From the IMG/VR virus record IMGVR_UViG_3300046313_000568, positions 1 to 41,622 of that record: DNA of 41,622 nt. One strand, written 5' to 3'. Both the position numbers and the translations under genes were made by a program. The DNA comes from a virus. Shown here piece by piece: positions 22,871 to 31,552 of this stretch. The number at the start of each line of letters is the position of its first letter. Positions within the stretch are counted from its first letter, which is position 1. The notes under the pieces are model-generated. The model was not told where the DNA came from. It did no database searches and saw nothing but the letters and a program-made list of their open reading frames with translations.

Positions 22871-25270
22871 TTACTTTGGTATTTTCTTATATGGAATGAG
22901 TTTAGGGCCGCCATTGTTTCGTGTGACTGACCTGGGGCGCTTTTGGTTAGTCGATACATGGATCCAGACACTCTTGTTTGGGAGAGATTCGAAGATAACC
23001 TGTGTGAACGGAATACCCGAAGATATAATCTTCTCCAAGAAAGCATCTTGGTCAGATGCAGCGAAGCTTGGACACACAATATCTGCTGCTAGTCCAACTA
23101 GGTGATCTGATGTTAATGCGCCTTTAACCTTAGCATTAACGTGGTGGTTTCTGTAGCCACTGTTAATTTTGACAGGGAAGCCTAAGTACTGTTGCAGCTG
23201 TTGTAGATAGTTAATTGTTGATACAATATTATCCAAGTGCTCTTGAGACTCAGGGAAGTTGTCCTTCTGCCAGTTCTTAACTTGAGATGTCTGCAACATT
23301 CGACCTAGCGTGAAGTCTTCAGTAACTTTTGTCTCTGCAGATACGCTAGCAAGCAAGAATTTGCCACTCAGCGAAGTCTGAGGAACAATCCCGGGGATTT
23401 TCTTAATCTCAGATGTTACGGTATCGTCTCGAGCTGCTTCCAGTTCAACTGGAACATCTTTCTTGCTTTGTGGTTTACCAGCGGCTTCACCACCGACTGG
23501 TTGGTCATCACGCGTGGTCTCAGCGACTCCAGTCATCGGAAATGCTAAAATTTCTAATTCATTCTTATACTGACCATCAGCAAAGATTGATGTAATCTTA
23601 ATCACCGACCAGACCCCCTCATACCAGAAATCGTCAAATGTTGGTATTTCCTCACGAGAAGCGCCAGTTTTAGTGTATGATGATGGCATCTTGACGTGAA
23701 TCTTGATGTATGGGATTGCGCTGTGGAGATCAACATCAACTTCACCGTCGTATATGAGTTTAGGGTCAACATTGAACATCGAGAACCAAGCAGGATTGCC
23801 ACGTACGGTAATTGTCGCGGCTGACTTTGCAATGGCAACTGATATCGTCTCAGATATCAGATTCTTATACTGTGTGATCAGAACATCCATCTCAGAGTTA
23901 CGCGTTCGTACGGTGTCAGACATTACAGCTACACCCACACATGCGTTATCGGGGATTTGTTTGGCTGGATCTCGCTCTTTAGTCAAAAATGCGGCTTCTT
24001 TTGCTCTCGATACACCGTCACGAGTTAGCGTAGGACTCCGATATGACGTACTCAGATTTTGATTGGTTGTCACAGTTTGAAATAGTGGGAAGCCTTCATC
24101 TACTACCATATCAAACGTTTCAATGTCGGTGTTCTTGCCTGTGAAAATATAATCATAATGCAGTACATTCGCAGTTTCCTGTAGACTCTTGTCTTCAGAT
24201 ATTTGTTTATGATCACCAACTACAAATGTTGGGGTAATTCGATATACAACCTCAAAGCTTGTTTTTGTAGTGTATATTGTAGACACAATTCGATATGTCC
24301 ATGATTTCCCAGGCACCGCGGCGATTGCTTGTTCCGCGTATTGTTTACACGATTCAAACGCTAGCCGAATTGCACCCTCGATTGCAACACTTTGTCCCAC
24401 TGTAATCGAGTTGGATTGCCCTGAACCTTGAGAACGTACAGATTTGTCTTCGGTTATAGACCAATCAGATGCTTCTGATATCCTAGGATCAAAATCTATA
24501 AAATAGCTAGCAACCCGTTTATTCCCCACACCCCCAAACATTTGTTTACAATTTTTCAGTGCATCTTCGGAGTAAGCATCAGCGATGGTATCCATTGCCT
24601 CGCCTAGATTGCCACTACCTCGAATATTAATACCACCAGCGCTGGTGGATATATTTGGATGGAACGCAGCATTGTTGACCACTGGGGCAAGAGACAATGT
24701 GTAGACCGTACCTTGTTCACTGATCTGCGCCTTAGATTTTATGATATGGAAGTACATCGGTGCGACATTCCAGATCGTTTCAATTTCACCTGTGTCGGTG
24801 TACCCAACGAACACAGTCTTCAACACATTCACATTATCCTGAGGTAAGCCACCTAGATCCAAACAAGCTTGTCTGAATATATTGGCAAATCGAATGCCGG
24901 CGGGTTCTTGGACGATCATCTCCGCTTCGGTGATAGTTACATTTGATGTCCCTAAGCTCATCTGAGGTGAGCCAGGTTGAGCAGTTGTGATGAGCTTTTC
25001 AATAATCACATCAGCATCATGCACACCATTGACTAGGATAACACAATCAGGACCCGCTGGGGTGGTCAGCAGGCGATTGCCGTACTCATCTTTAGGTGTC
25101 GGGTCGGCGATAATTTGCTTCAACAGTTCCTGGTCCAAAAACACCTCAGCCGCGCGTTGGGTACTATTGGTCATTCCCCAGATGTGGAAGTAGGAGTAGG
25201 ACCTAAATTGGTCAAGAGGATTTGTAAATCTCTCCCGAGTACTGGCTGGGGCGGATGGTAATATGCGCAT
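22871..25270 (-). CDS. 27: Baseplate hub fused to an M15 peptidoglycan peptidase
   Basis: A 799-residue protein. The N-terminal about 600 residues look like a gp27/gpD-type hub: SYSYFHIWGMT near the start and alternating beta-rich segments. It lies between spike and gp53/gp48-like genes. The last about 150 residues are an M15A (D-Ala-D-Ala carboxypeptidase/endopeptidase) domain: INSGYRN (702-708), SDHLVGLAAD (721-730, zinc ligands H723 and D730), an acidic residue in VIFE (E761), and WIHVS (H771). All key residues are present, so it should cut peptide cross-links during DNA injection. T4 instead carries a lysozyme in gp5. Confidence 0.85.
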   Translation of the reverse strand: MRILPSAPASTRERFTNPLDQFRSYSYFHIWGMTNSTQRAAEVFLDQELLKQIIADPTPKDEYGNRLLTTPAGPDCVILVNGVHDADVIIEKLITTAQPGSPQMSLGTSNVTITEAEMIVQEPAGIRFANIFRQACLDLGGLPQDNVNVLKTVFVGYTDTGEIETIWNVAPMYFHIIKSKAQISEQGTVYTLSLAPVVNNAAFHPNISTSAGGINIRGSGNLGEAMDTIADAYSEDALKNCKQMFGGVGNKRVASYFIDFDPRISEASDWSITEDKSVRSQGSGQSNSITVGQSVAIEGAIRLAFESCKQYAEQAIAAVPGKSWTYRIVSTIYTTKTSFEVVYRITPTFVVGDHKQISEDKSLQETANVLHYDYIFTGKNTDIETFDMVVDEGFPLFQTVTTNQNLSTSYRSPTLTRDGVSRAKEAAFLTKERDPAKQIPDNACVGVAVMSDTVRTRNSEMDVLITQYKNLISETISVAIAKSAATITVRGNPAWFSMFNVDPKLIYDGEVDVDLHSAIPYIKIHVKMPSSYTKTGASREEIPTFDDFWYEGVWSVIKITSIFADGQYKNELEILAFPMTGVAETTRDDQPVGGEAAGKPQSKKDVPVELEAARDDTVTSEIKKIPGIVPQTSLSGKFLLASVSAETKVTEDFTLGRMLQTSQVKNWQKDNFPESQEHLDNIVSTINYLQQLQQYLGFPVKINSGYRNHHVNAKVKGALTSDHLVGLAADIVCPSFAASDQDAFLEKIISSGIPFTQVIFESLPNKSVWIHVSTNQKRPRSVTRNNGGPKLIPYKKIPK

Positions 25271-25279
25271 AAATTATAG

Positions 25280-25561
25280 TTATTTTACTCTGGATGGGTG
25301 AGGTAGTACCATATATCGCCCAGGAAAAATCTCTTCGATTGGGTCGATAATATTATTGTATTGGAATAGTAACCACAACATGTTATCTTTCCCATATAGC
25401 TTGAACGTAACTAAACTAGGTCTCAACGCTTCCTCGGGAGAAATTTGGATAATTACATCGTCGCTCCTCCGAGGCAGTAGAGTCCGAACCCAAAACCCAG
25501 TTCCCACAGAGTTTGTTTCTACCGTCCCCCCAAACCCATACCGTGTTTTATTGCTTACCAT
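25280..25561 (-). CDS. 53: Baseplate wedge protein, gp53-like (LysM-like core)
   Basis: A 93-residue protein with the pattern RPSLVTFKLYGKDNMLWLL then NNIIDPIEEIFPGRYMVLP. This is the arrangement seen in gp53 and LysM-like baseplate proteins, where a YG...W strand/helix is followed by DP...F.G...P. It is much shorter than T4 gp53 (about 196 residues), so it may be only the core domain. Its start overlaps the end of the gp48-like gene by 7 nt, and it is followed by the hub gene. Confidence 0.6.
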   Translation of the reverse strand: MVSNKTRYGFGGTVETNSVGTGFWVRTLLPRRSDDVIIQISPEEALRPSLVTFKLYGKDNMLWLLFQYNNIIDPIEEIFPGRYMVLPHPSRVK

Positions 25562-27402
25562 CCTAACATCCTACCTTGCTTAAATGCTTCAATATCAAAG
25601 TTTTCCACTTCACGAGGTGAGTGGGTTTCAGATAGTGTCATCGTGAGAGACATGATTGTGGGGAATGGAACGCCTTCGGATGTCGGAATGTAATCAACAT
25701 CGTTTGGATATTCATACGTTAAGTTCTCCAGTACGACGGGGATTTTATTTATATTCTGAGCTGAGGTACCGTCTGGGTCTGAGTAACCATACAAATAGAG
25801 TACCATTGGTGGTGCTCCCAACATTTTAGATTCTGCAGCAAGGTTTGCTGAAGATTGTGCTTGGTTGTTCCGGACTACAGCCGCTTCTGTGGATACTGCT
25901 GGTTGTGTTGTTTGAGGGGTGGTTGCGGCGGATATATTGGCATCAAGAGGACTCTCGAAGTTGCCATAATAATTACCATTAGCATCCGAGTACCCCGCCG
26001 CTGGATCGTTGGTTATTGCTAGTTGCTCAAATAGTCGATTCAAGACACCTGGTTGATTCCGAACACTCCTTGCTGATGTGTCTAACTTGGTCGGTAATAT
26101 CGCTGAAAGTACTCTATCAACAGTGGATGTCTGAGAATCATTCGCTTGTGGTTGATTGATCGCTTTCTGTAAAAGGATGTTGACCAGCTGCTCGTTATTG
26201 GCAATTAGTGGGGTCGTGACTCCTTGGACTGATGTTGTGGTTACGGGGGATGGTTCTGAGTGATTCGACGAGGGACGGTAACCACTATGCAGTTGGAGAA
26301 ACGCTTCCTTCGCTTCTGTTGCGTATTCCTCTAAACTCTTAGGTTGCGCTGTCTGGATGTCTGCTGGAGGGAGTGGTTCGGATAATTGGTTGCTTGTTGG
26401 GGTTGGAGCATCTAGGGCGCCAGGGCCTACAATACCAAAGTACGGCTTGAGCCAACTCCGTAACTTATTGAGATCTCGGAGATTCTCACTGGCTTCCTCG
26501 AATGTTCGAGAGAACAACTTAATCTCGGTTATATTAAACACACGCGTTGGGTTGCCTTTGAAGAATACGAAACTAGTTGGCATGTGGGTGGGAGCGAGGG
26601 GGGTATACAACGCCACATCAGCTGTCGATATACGAGGTTGTGCTTTGAACACAAACTTGTCCGTCGGGATTAAGGTCGGCACCAAAAATACTTTACCAAA
26701 ATCCGGATCAGGAACATCACCAGCAGGTTGGGCAGCGTTTTGCGCCTGGATTTCGGCTTGTCGGAATTGTTCGCGGGCGGTGGTTGTTGGATCGTCGACT
26801 AGACCTGATTGGATCGATTGCAATATAAGACCGGCTAATTCTTGTTCTGGGTATGACGGACCGACACCGAGTGTTGTACTGAGTGTGGGAGAATCGTAAG
26901 AAGACGCGCGATCCAGCGCTGTTGGGGCTATGGTAGTCATGAGAGTTTGTTGTACTGTGGCTACCACATCAGCCGTAAACTCCGAAAACTGGGGGGCTGA
27001 TAGGGTAGTAGAGCCCAGGGCTACTATCGACCCAGCAAGTGATCCGACAAACGCGTTTGTTATGCTATTAGTAATTAGCCCAATACTAGGGGTTGTGATC
27101 CCTAGAGCTTTGGCGTTTGTTGAGATTTGTGTGTGTGTGTCCGAGAATACAGCATTTGTCGCCGCGTTTTTAAATTTCGACGTTGCAACATCAACTGCTG
27201 TCCCTATTGTGGGCCCGAGAATCGCAACACTGTTGGTAACAACAGTAGTTGCGATCTGCATGATTGGAACCTGAGCTTGGGTAGGAACCCTCAGAGCATT
27301 TATTGAGGTCGTCGACACAGGTACTGTCGTGGCGGTGGGTGAGTTGCCGTAAATATTGATAGATTCGTTAAGTCCATCAGCGAATGCGCGGGTCGTAGCC
27401 AT
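25555..27402 (-). CDS. 48: Baseplate tail-tube cap protein, gp48-like
   Basis: A 615-residue protein from the ATG at 27402, which shares a base with the preceding stop (TGATG). The central third is low-complexity (alanine, threonine, proline, glutamine). The C-terminal about 90 residues are the informative part: VLYLYGYSDP, then IPVVLENLTYEYPNDVDYIP, PFPTIMSLTMTLSETHSPRE and FDIEAFKQGRMLGW, a pattern of gp48-type tube-cap proteins. T4 gp48 is about 364 residues, so the protein is enlarged by linkers. A 16-bp hairpin sits just before its start. Confidence 0.65.
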   Translation of the reverse strand: MATTRAFADGLNESINIYGNSPTATTVPVSTTSINALRVPTQAQVPIMQIATTVVTNSVAILGPTIGTAVDVATSKFKNAATNAVFSDTHTQISTNAKALGITTPSIGLITNSITNAFVGSLAGSIVALGSTTLSAPQFSEFTADVVATVQQTLMTTIAPTALDRASSYDSPTLSTTLGVGPSYPEQELAGLILQSIQSGLVDDPTTTAREQFRQAEIQAQNAAQPAGDVPDPDFGKVFLVPTLIPTDKFVFKAQPRISTADVALYTPLAPTHMPTSFVFFKGNPTRVFNITEIKLFSRTFEEASENLRDLNKLRSWLKPYFGIVGPGALDAPTPTSNQLSEPLPPADIQTAQPKSLEEYATEAKEAFLQLHSGYRPSSNHSEPSPVTTTSVQGVTTPLIANNEQLVNILLQKAINQPQANDSQTSTVDRVLSAILPTKLDTSARSVRNQPGVLNRLFEQLAITNDPAAGYSDANGNYYGNFESPLDANISAATTPQTTQPAVSTEAAVVRNNQAQSSANLAAESKMLGAPPMVLYLYGYSDPDGTSAQNINKIPVVLENLTYEYPNDVDYIPTSEGVPFPTIMSLTMTLSETHSPREVENFDIEAFKQGRMLGW

Positions 27403-27980
27403 CAAATTTCACCCAGGCGCTTTTTGAGCAGCACAAAAAGCGCCTGGGTGCTTGGTCCTGCTACGATTGATTTAAATGTTGGTAAGTCGTCAGCCGCCAC
27501 AGCTGCTCTAGCTTTTGATGATGATAGTCCCGATACCGCATCAGAGTCTGGATCTCTAGACAGCGCCACAACATCAGGCATAGTTTTTTGATGATCGCCA
27601 AATATTTTACTCGACATTACTTTGTATTGTGCTGTTCTATCCGAACCACACACAATTAATTCACACTCACGGCCACTTTCTTGTATCGCAAGCATTGCGG
27701 CGAAGGCATTTTTTACTATCAATATCTCTATCGTATTGCCATATATAGATACAAGTTGTTTTTTTCGTTCGGGGCCGGTTAATAGCTTACCTGTCTCCAA
27801 TCGCTCCACATCAACAACACAAATGACCGGTGTACATTTTCGGGCGGTACATTCAGCAATCAATCTATCGATCATTTTTTGATGACCTTTCGTTACTGGG
27901 GAAAACTTCCCCACCACAATGCCAACGGGTGAGTTGCGGCCTTCGAATAGGCGTCTGGGCATCAAAAATGAGAGGAACAT
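27402..27980 (-). CDS. Nucleotidyltransferase (HxGH/cytidylyltransferase-like)
   Basis: A 192-residue protein with VVGKFSPVTKGHQKMIDRL (about 22-40), in which TKGH takes the place of HxGH, and SGLSSSKARAA (about 149-159), the ISSTxxR-type nucleotide loop. These two motifs define the cytidylyltransferase-like superfamily (NMN or FAD adenylyltransferases, CoaD, CTP-dependent enzymes). The substrate cannot be told. A second ATG (M7) is an alternative start. It heads the baseplate operon 28 nt below a perfect late box, so it is made late with gp48, gp53, hub and spike. A structural or modifying role in the virion is an open question. Confidence 0.75.
   Translation of the reverse strand: MFLSFLMPRRLFEGRNSPVGIVVGKFSPVTKGHQKMIDRLIAECTARKCTPVICVVDVERLETGKLLTGPERKKQLVSIYGNTIEILIVKNAFAAMLAIQESGRECELIVCGSDRTAQYKVMSSKIFGDHQKTMPDVVALSRDPDSDAVSGLSSSKARAAVAADDLPTFKSIVAGPSTQALFVLLKKRLGEI
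27411..27449. repeat. 16-bp perfect hairpin at the nucleotidyltransferase/gp48 junction
   Basis: Arms at 27411-27426 and 27434-27449 are exact complements, with a 7-nt loop. It lies in the last codons of the nucleotidyltransferase gene and ends 8 nt before the gp48-like ATG, where a ribosome binding site would be expected. On the minus strand no T-run follows (GAAATTTG), so a translational role is more likely than termination. Confidence 0.85.
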
Positions 27981-28007
27981 AGATAGATGGATATAGGTGC
28001 GATCCCA

Positions 28008-28015
28008 TATTTATA
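28008..28015 (-). promoter_or_regulatory. Late promoter box (TATAAATA) of the baseplate operon
   Basis: A perfect late box on the minus strand, CTATAAATATG, 28 nt upstream of the nucleotidyltransferase start. It is the only box before the run nucleotidyltransferase-gp48-gp53-hub-spike, which therefore appears to be one late transcript of about 6.7 kb. Confidence 0.85.
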
Positions 28016-28026
28016 GCACCACCATG

Positions 28027-28056
28027 TTGTGACCTAAATGTTCTCCGGTGTATACA
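28027..28056 (+). promoter_or_regulatory. Possible sigma70-type promoter for gp55
   Basis: TTGTGA and TATACA separated by 18 nt lie 40 nt before the gp55 start in the divergent gap. Each hexamer matches the bacterial consensus at four of six positions. No late box precedes gp55, as expected for a gene needed to start late transcription. This is a weak motif call. Confidence 0.3.
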
Positions 28057-28096
28057 TTATTGAGACCTGCATAATACTACGAAAGATATTTAACCA

Positions 28097-28738
28097 ATGG
28101 CAATACAACTACTACCAGCAACGCTGATTGAACTTGAGGCGCAAATGCTTGATGAGGGAGTTGATGGGCTTGACGGCATTCCAGAGGTAATCGCTAGCGA
28201 TTACCTGACTCCAAGTTTAGCTGTAGGGGATACAGTCACCGTGGCGGCGGTTAAGATCAAAAAACCTCAGGCGTATGTGAATAATAAGGCGTTGTTGGAG
28301 GAATTTGATATCAGCATCAAACAGGACGCCATGACACCCAAACTTGCAAAAATGGTTATGATGATTTGCCAGAGATATGCTCGCAAGGTTAATTTTGCAA
28401 GTTACACATACAACGAAGATATGCAAGGGTTTGCGATGATGAATCTAGTGAAGTCGTGGCGGGGATTTAACCCACAGAAGTCACAAAATCCGTTTGCATA
28501 TTTTACTACATGCGTAACCAATTCATTCTTGCAGTACTTAAATCACGAACGCAAACACAGAAATATCCGGGATGCGCTATTGGTTGACAACGGTTTGGAT
28601 CCATCATATACTTTCACTGAAGCTTATAATACACCAGAACCCCCTGATGTATCACCACAAACCCCACCCGAAGTTGATGTAACCACTAATGGCACCACCA
28701 AACCAAAGAAACCAAAAAAAGCGTCCTCAACTAAATAA
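28097..28738 (+). CDS. 55: Late-transcription sigma factor, gp55-like
   Basis: A 213-residue protein. The conserved core matches T4 gp55: QAYVNNKALLEEF (58-70), VNFASYTYNEDMQG (98-111), NLVKSWRGFNPQKSQNPFAYF (116-136), and SFLQYLNHERKHRNIR (143-158). gp55 binds host RNA polymerase and recognises TATAAATA boxes, many of which occur in this window. There is an extra N-terminal region of about 55 residues. The C-terminus is a lysine/proline tail (KPKKPKKASSTK), and I see no hydrophobic clamp-binding end like the SLDFLYE of T4. It is followed 1 nt later by gp47. Confidence 0.9.
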   Translation: MAIQLLPATLIELEAQMLDEGVDGLDGIPEVIASDYLTPSLAVGDTVTVAAVKIKKPQAYVNNKALLEEFDISIKQDAMTPKLAKMVMMICQRYARKVNFASYTYNEDMQGFAMMNLVKSWRGFNPQKSQNPFAYFTTCVTNSFLQYLNHERKHRNIRDALLVDNGLDPSYTFTEAYNTPEPPDVSPQTPPEVDVTTNGTTKPKKPKKASSTK

Positions 28739-28739
28739 A

Positions 28740-29771
28740 ATGCTACTGTTTACCGACTACCATGTCGGTAAATCTCGTGACCTATTTTATACTACTAACA
28801 CACTAGAGTATATGCAATGGTTGGTATCACTTGTCGAGAGTGATCCAACCATTGACTGTATCGGGTTCTTGGGAGACTGGCACGAATCCCGGAGTCACTT
28901 GCATGTCGATACGCTGAACCTTTCGTATAAATTAGCAACGGCACTCAACGATCTTGGGTTGCCAATTTACTTTGTTGTTGGTAATCATGATTTATTTAAT
29001 AAACACTCACGAGATATACACAGTTGCGTATTTTTCAACAAGTTTGAAAATTTCACGATAATTGACCAACCTACTATATTCCCCGAATTTGACAAGAGTG
29101 CTCTGTTTTCCCCATATCTGTTTCATAATGAGTACGATTTTTGCTTACTCAAACAACCAGCAAAACATTTGCTTGGGCACTTCGAGTTCAAAGATTTCAT
29201 CATAACTGGTTATAACACCAAGATGGATCATGGACCAGATGCTCAACAATTGTCGGAATACACGAGTGTGTTGTCAGGACACTTCCACAAGAGACAGACA
29301 ACAGGAAATGTTACTTATATAGGCAATACATTCCCAACTTCTTTTGCTGATGCTAACGATACCGCTCGTGGGGCATGTACGTACCAATTTGATACTGGGC
29401 AGATGGTATACCACAACTGGATAGATGGTCCTAGGTACTTCAAGACAACTCTGAGTGAGTTATCGAGTGGTAAGGTTGCCCGGGAAGTAAATGAAAAGAC
29501 GTTTGTCAGATGCATGGCAGATACACCTATCACATACGAAGAGCACAATGTGTTGAGGGATATGTTTATTAAGCAACTTGGAATTAAGTCATTGGCTATT
29601 GAGGAAGATAAGACTGAGGCTAAGCAAATTCTAGGCGAAACACTATCAGGAATATCACAAGACGAACTCAGTAAATCTACGGTAGATGAGCTCGTCCACA
29701 AAATGTTAAGCCAAATTGCTGTTGAGAAGATTGACAACAAGGCGCTGATTGAAATATACAAAACCCTTTGA
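28740..29771 (+). CDS. 47: Recombination nuclease subunit gp47 (Mre11/SbcD-like)
   Basis: A 343-residue metallophosphoesterase when started at the ATG at 28740, where the protein begins MLLFTDYHVG in line with T4 gp47 (339 residues). A frame reaching 28689 is open but would overlap gp55. Metal-binding motifs: DYH (D6, H8), GDWHE (45-49), GNHD (81-84), LLGHF, and SGHFHKR. With gp46 it forms the complex that processes DNA ends for recombination-dependent replication. It lies between gp55 and gp46 in one forward operon without a late box. Confidence 0.93.
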   Translation: MLLFTDYHVGKSRDLFYTTNTLEYMQWLVSLVESDPTIDCIGFLGDWHESRSHLHVDTLNLSYKLATALNDLGLPIYFVVGNHDLFNKHSRDIHSCVFFNKFENFTIIDQPTIFPEFDKSALFSPYLFHNEYDFCLLKQPAKHLLGHFEFKDFIITGYNTKMDHGPDAQQLSEYTSVLSGHFHKRQTTGNVTYIGNTFPTSFADANDTARGACTYQFDTGQMVYHNWIDGPRYFKTTLSELSSGKVAREVNEKTFVRCMADTPITYEEHNVLRDMFIKQLGIKSLAIEEDKTEAKQILGETLSGISQDELSKSTVDELVHKMLSQIAVEKIDNKALIEIYKTL

Positions 29772-29787
29772 TTCCACAACATATCCA

Positions 29788-31542
29788 ATGCTAGTAATTA
29801 AATCAATTTCTTTCCGCAATTTTCGCTCGTATGGCAAAGTTGCTACCAACATCAACTTCAACGTTCCAGGGACAACCCTAATCATTGGTAAAAATGATGA
29901 CGACAAGACAACGAATGGTCAAGGCAAGACGTCTATCTTGTTCTGCTTAACGTGGTTGTTCTACGATAAAGTACTCGATTCACTCACTAAAGATGAGTTA
30001 ATCAACAACATCAACAAACAAGACTTGCATGGCGCAGTGGACTTTTCTATTGGCGATGTCGTATATCACATCGAGCGGTGGCGAAAGGGAGGTAAAGGAT
30101 TCAGAGAGAATGGGGTCAGTATTTCAGAGAATGGTATCGACATTACTCCAGCGAGTGCCGATCATACCAATACACTGATCGAGAAGATTGTTGGAATTGA
30201 CTTCGACTTGTTTTCGCGGATTGTAGTGTTTAGTGCGACAAACAAGAGCTTTTTTGACTTACCCACCAATTCTCACTACGAATCTAATCAGACAGATATG
30301 ATCGAGCAACTGTTCGATCTCCAATCACTGTCCATTAAAGCTCAGGTACTCAAATCTCAGATCAAAGTTACCGAACAATCGCTGTTAACCCAACAGACCA
30401 TAATCGAAGCAACTGCTAAACAAATCGCTACTCACCACGATTTGATTACAAAGGCAAAAACTAGGTCTGTTAGTTGGGAGAATCAATCAAAACTCGCTAT
30501 CAATCAGTTGACCACTGATCTAGATTCAATCAAGGGTGTTGATTTTGAGTATGAAAAGAAGTTGCACGCTACTGTAAATGAGCTCCAGAAAGTGAAATCA
30601 GAGGTCAAGCGAGGTGTAGATAAAGTAACTTCCACAATATCCGATCTGATTCGTGAATCTAAGAAGTTGAAGAAGGAGGCTGCAGCGCTGGGTGAGGCCA
30701 AGTGTCCGTATTGTGAGCAAGATTTCCAGGGTTCTAAGGAGAAGCAAGCTGATGTTGCTGAAAAACTAGTCCAATTGGAGTCTGATATTTTGAGTTGTGA
30801 TGCTGAGTCTGTTGACATGAAAACCAAGTTGGAGACAGTCATGAGGCTTCTAGAGGCAGCTCAAGCGAAGTCGACCGTGGATGATTTTAATCACCTCGTT
30901 GAATTGCACACACAACACCAACAACTTCAAACAAGGTTGGAAGGGTTGCGTTCCCAACTCAACCCCCACCTTGATACGCTCCAAGAACTATTGGAAGCTC
31001 AACCTGAAGAGGCGAACTTTGAATCCATTAACACACTTTCACAGTTGAACGAACACCAAGCATTCTTGTTAAAATTGCTGACAAAGAAGGATTCGTTTGT
31101 TCGGAAGGCTTTGTTGTTGAAGAACATTCCGTTTTTGAATGAACGGATGGCCACATATCTAGAAGCACTCGGATTGCCCCATAGTGTAGAGTTCACCCCA
31201 AACCTCAATGCAAATATTACTCAGTTCGGGAGGGAGTTATCGTATGGGTGCTTGAGCAATGGGCAGAAGGCCCGTGTAAACTTCGCGCTAAGTTTAGCAT
31301 TCTGTGATGTACTACAGAAAATTCATCGCAAAATTAATATCCAAATTTTCGATGAGGTCCTAGATATTGGGTTAGATTCCCACGGAATAAGCGCTGCGTC
31401 GCGCTTGTTAAAGCGCAAGGCTCGGGAGGAGAACCTTGCAGTATTTGTTATATCACATAGAGATGAGATTTCAAATGCTTTCGATAACACACTAATCGTT
31501 AGGCAGACGGATGGATTTAGTCACATTGAAATTACTCAGTAG
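29788..31542 (+). CDS. 46: Recombination ATPase subunit gp46 (Rad50/SbcC-like)
   Basis: A 584-residue SMC-like ATPase from the ATG at 29788; T4 gp46 is 560. The N-terminus (MLVIKSISFRNFRSYG) matches the family start, so the earlier ATG at 29749 is not used. Walker A is unusual: GKN, a seven-residue insertion, then GQGKTS (34-49). Long coiled coils flank a zinc hook CPYC (C306/C309). The signature LSNGQKARVNF and Walker B IFDEV (D522, E523) close the second ATPase half. It partners gp47 in DNA end resection. It ends 10 nt from a convergent resolvase-like gene. Confidence 0.93.
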   Translation: MLVIKSISFRNFRSYGKVATNINFNVPGTTLIIGKNDDDKTTNGQGKTSILFCLTWLFYDKVLDSLTKDELINNINKQDLHGAVDFSIGDVVYHIERWRKGGKGFRENGVSISENGIDITPASADHTNTLIEKIVGIDFDLFSRIVVFSATNKSFFDLPTNSHYESNQTDMIEQLFDLQSLSIKAQVLKSQIKVTEQSLLTQQTIIEATAKQIATHHDLITKAKTRSVSWENQSKLAINQLTTDLDSIKGVDFEYEKKLHATVNELQKVKSEVKRGVDKVTSTISDLIRESKKLKKEAAALGEAKCPYCEQDFQGSKEKQADVAEKLVQLESDILSCDAESVDMKTKLETVMRLLEAAQAKSTVDDFNHLVELHTQHQQLQTRLEGLRSQLNPHLDTLQELLEAQPEEANFESINTLSQLNEHQAFLLKLLTKKDSFVRKALLLKNIPFLNERMATYLEALGLPHSVEFTPNLNANITQFGRELSYGCLSNGQKARVNFALSLAFCDVLQKIHRKINIQIFDEVLDIGLDSHGISAASRLLKRKAREENLAVFVISHRDEISNAFDNTLIVRQTDGFSHIEITQ

Positions 31543-31552
31543 GCGATCCAAC

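Noticed and set aside
26357-26899. 180-codon forward frame opposite the gp48-like gene
   Set aside because: It is fully antisense to a well-supported gene whose C-terminus matches its family. The frame comes from the low-complexity Ala/Thr/Pro codons.
29315-29788. 157-codon minus frame opposite gp47
   Set aside because: It is antisense to conserved metallophosphoesterase sequence and is serine/leucine-rich without domain signs.
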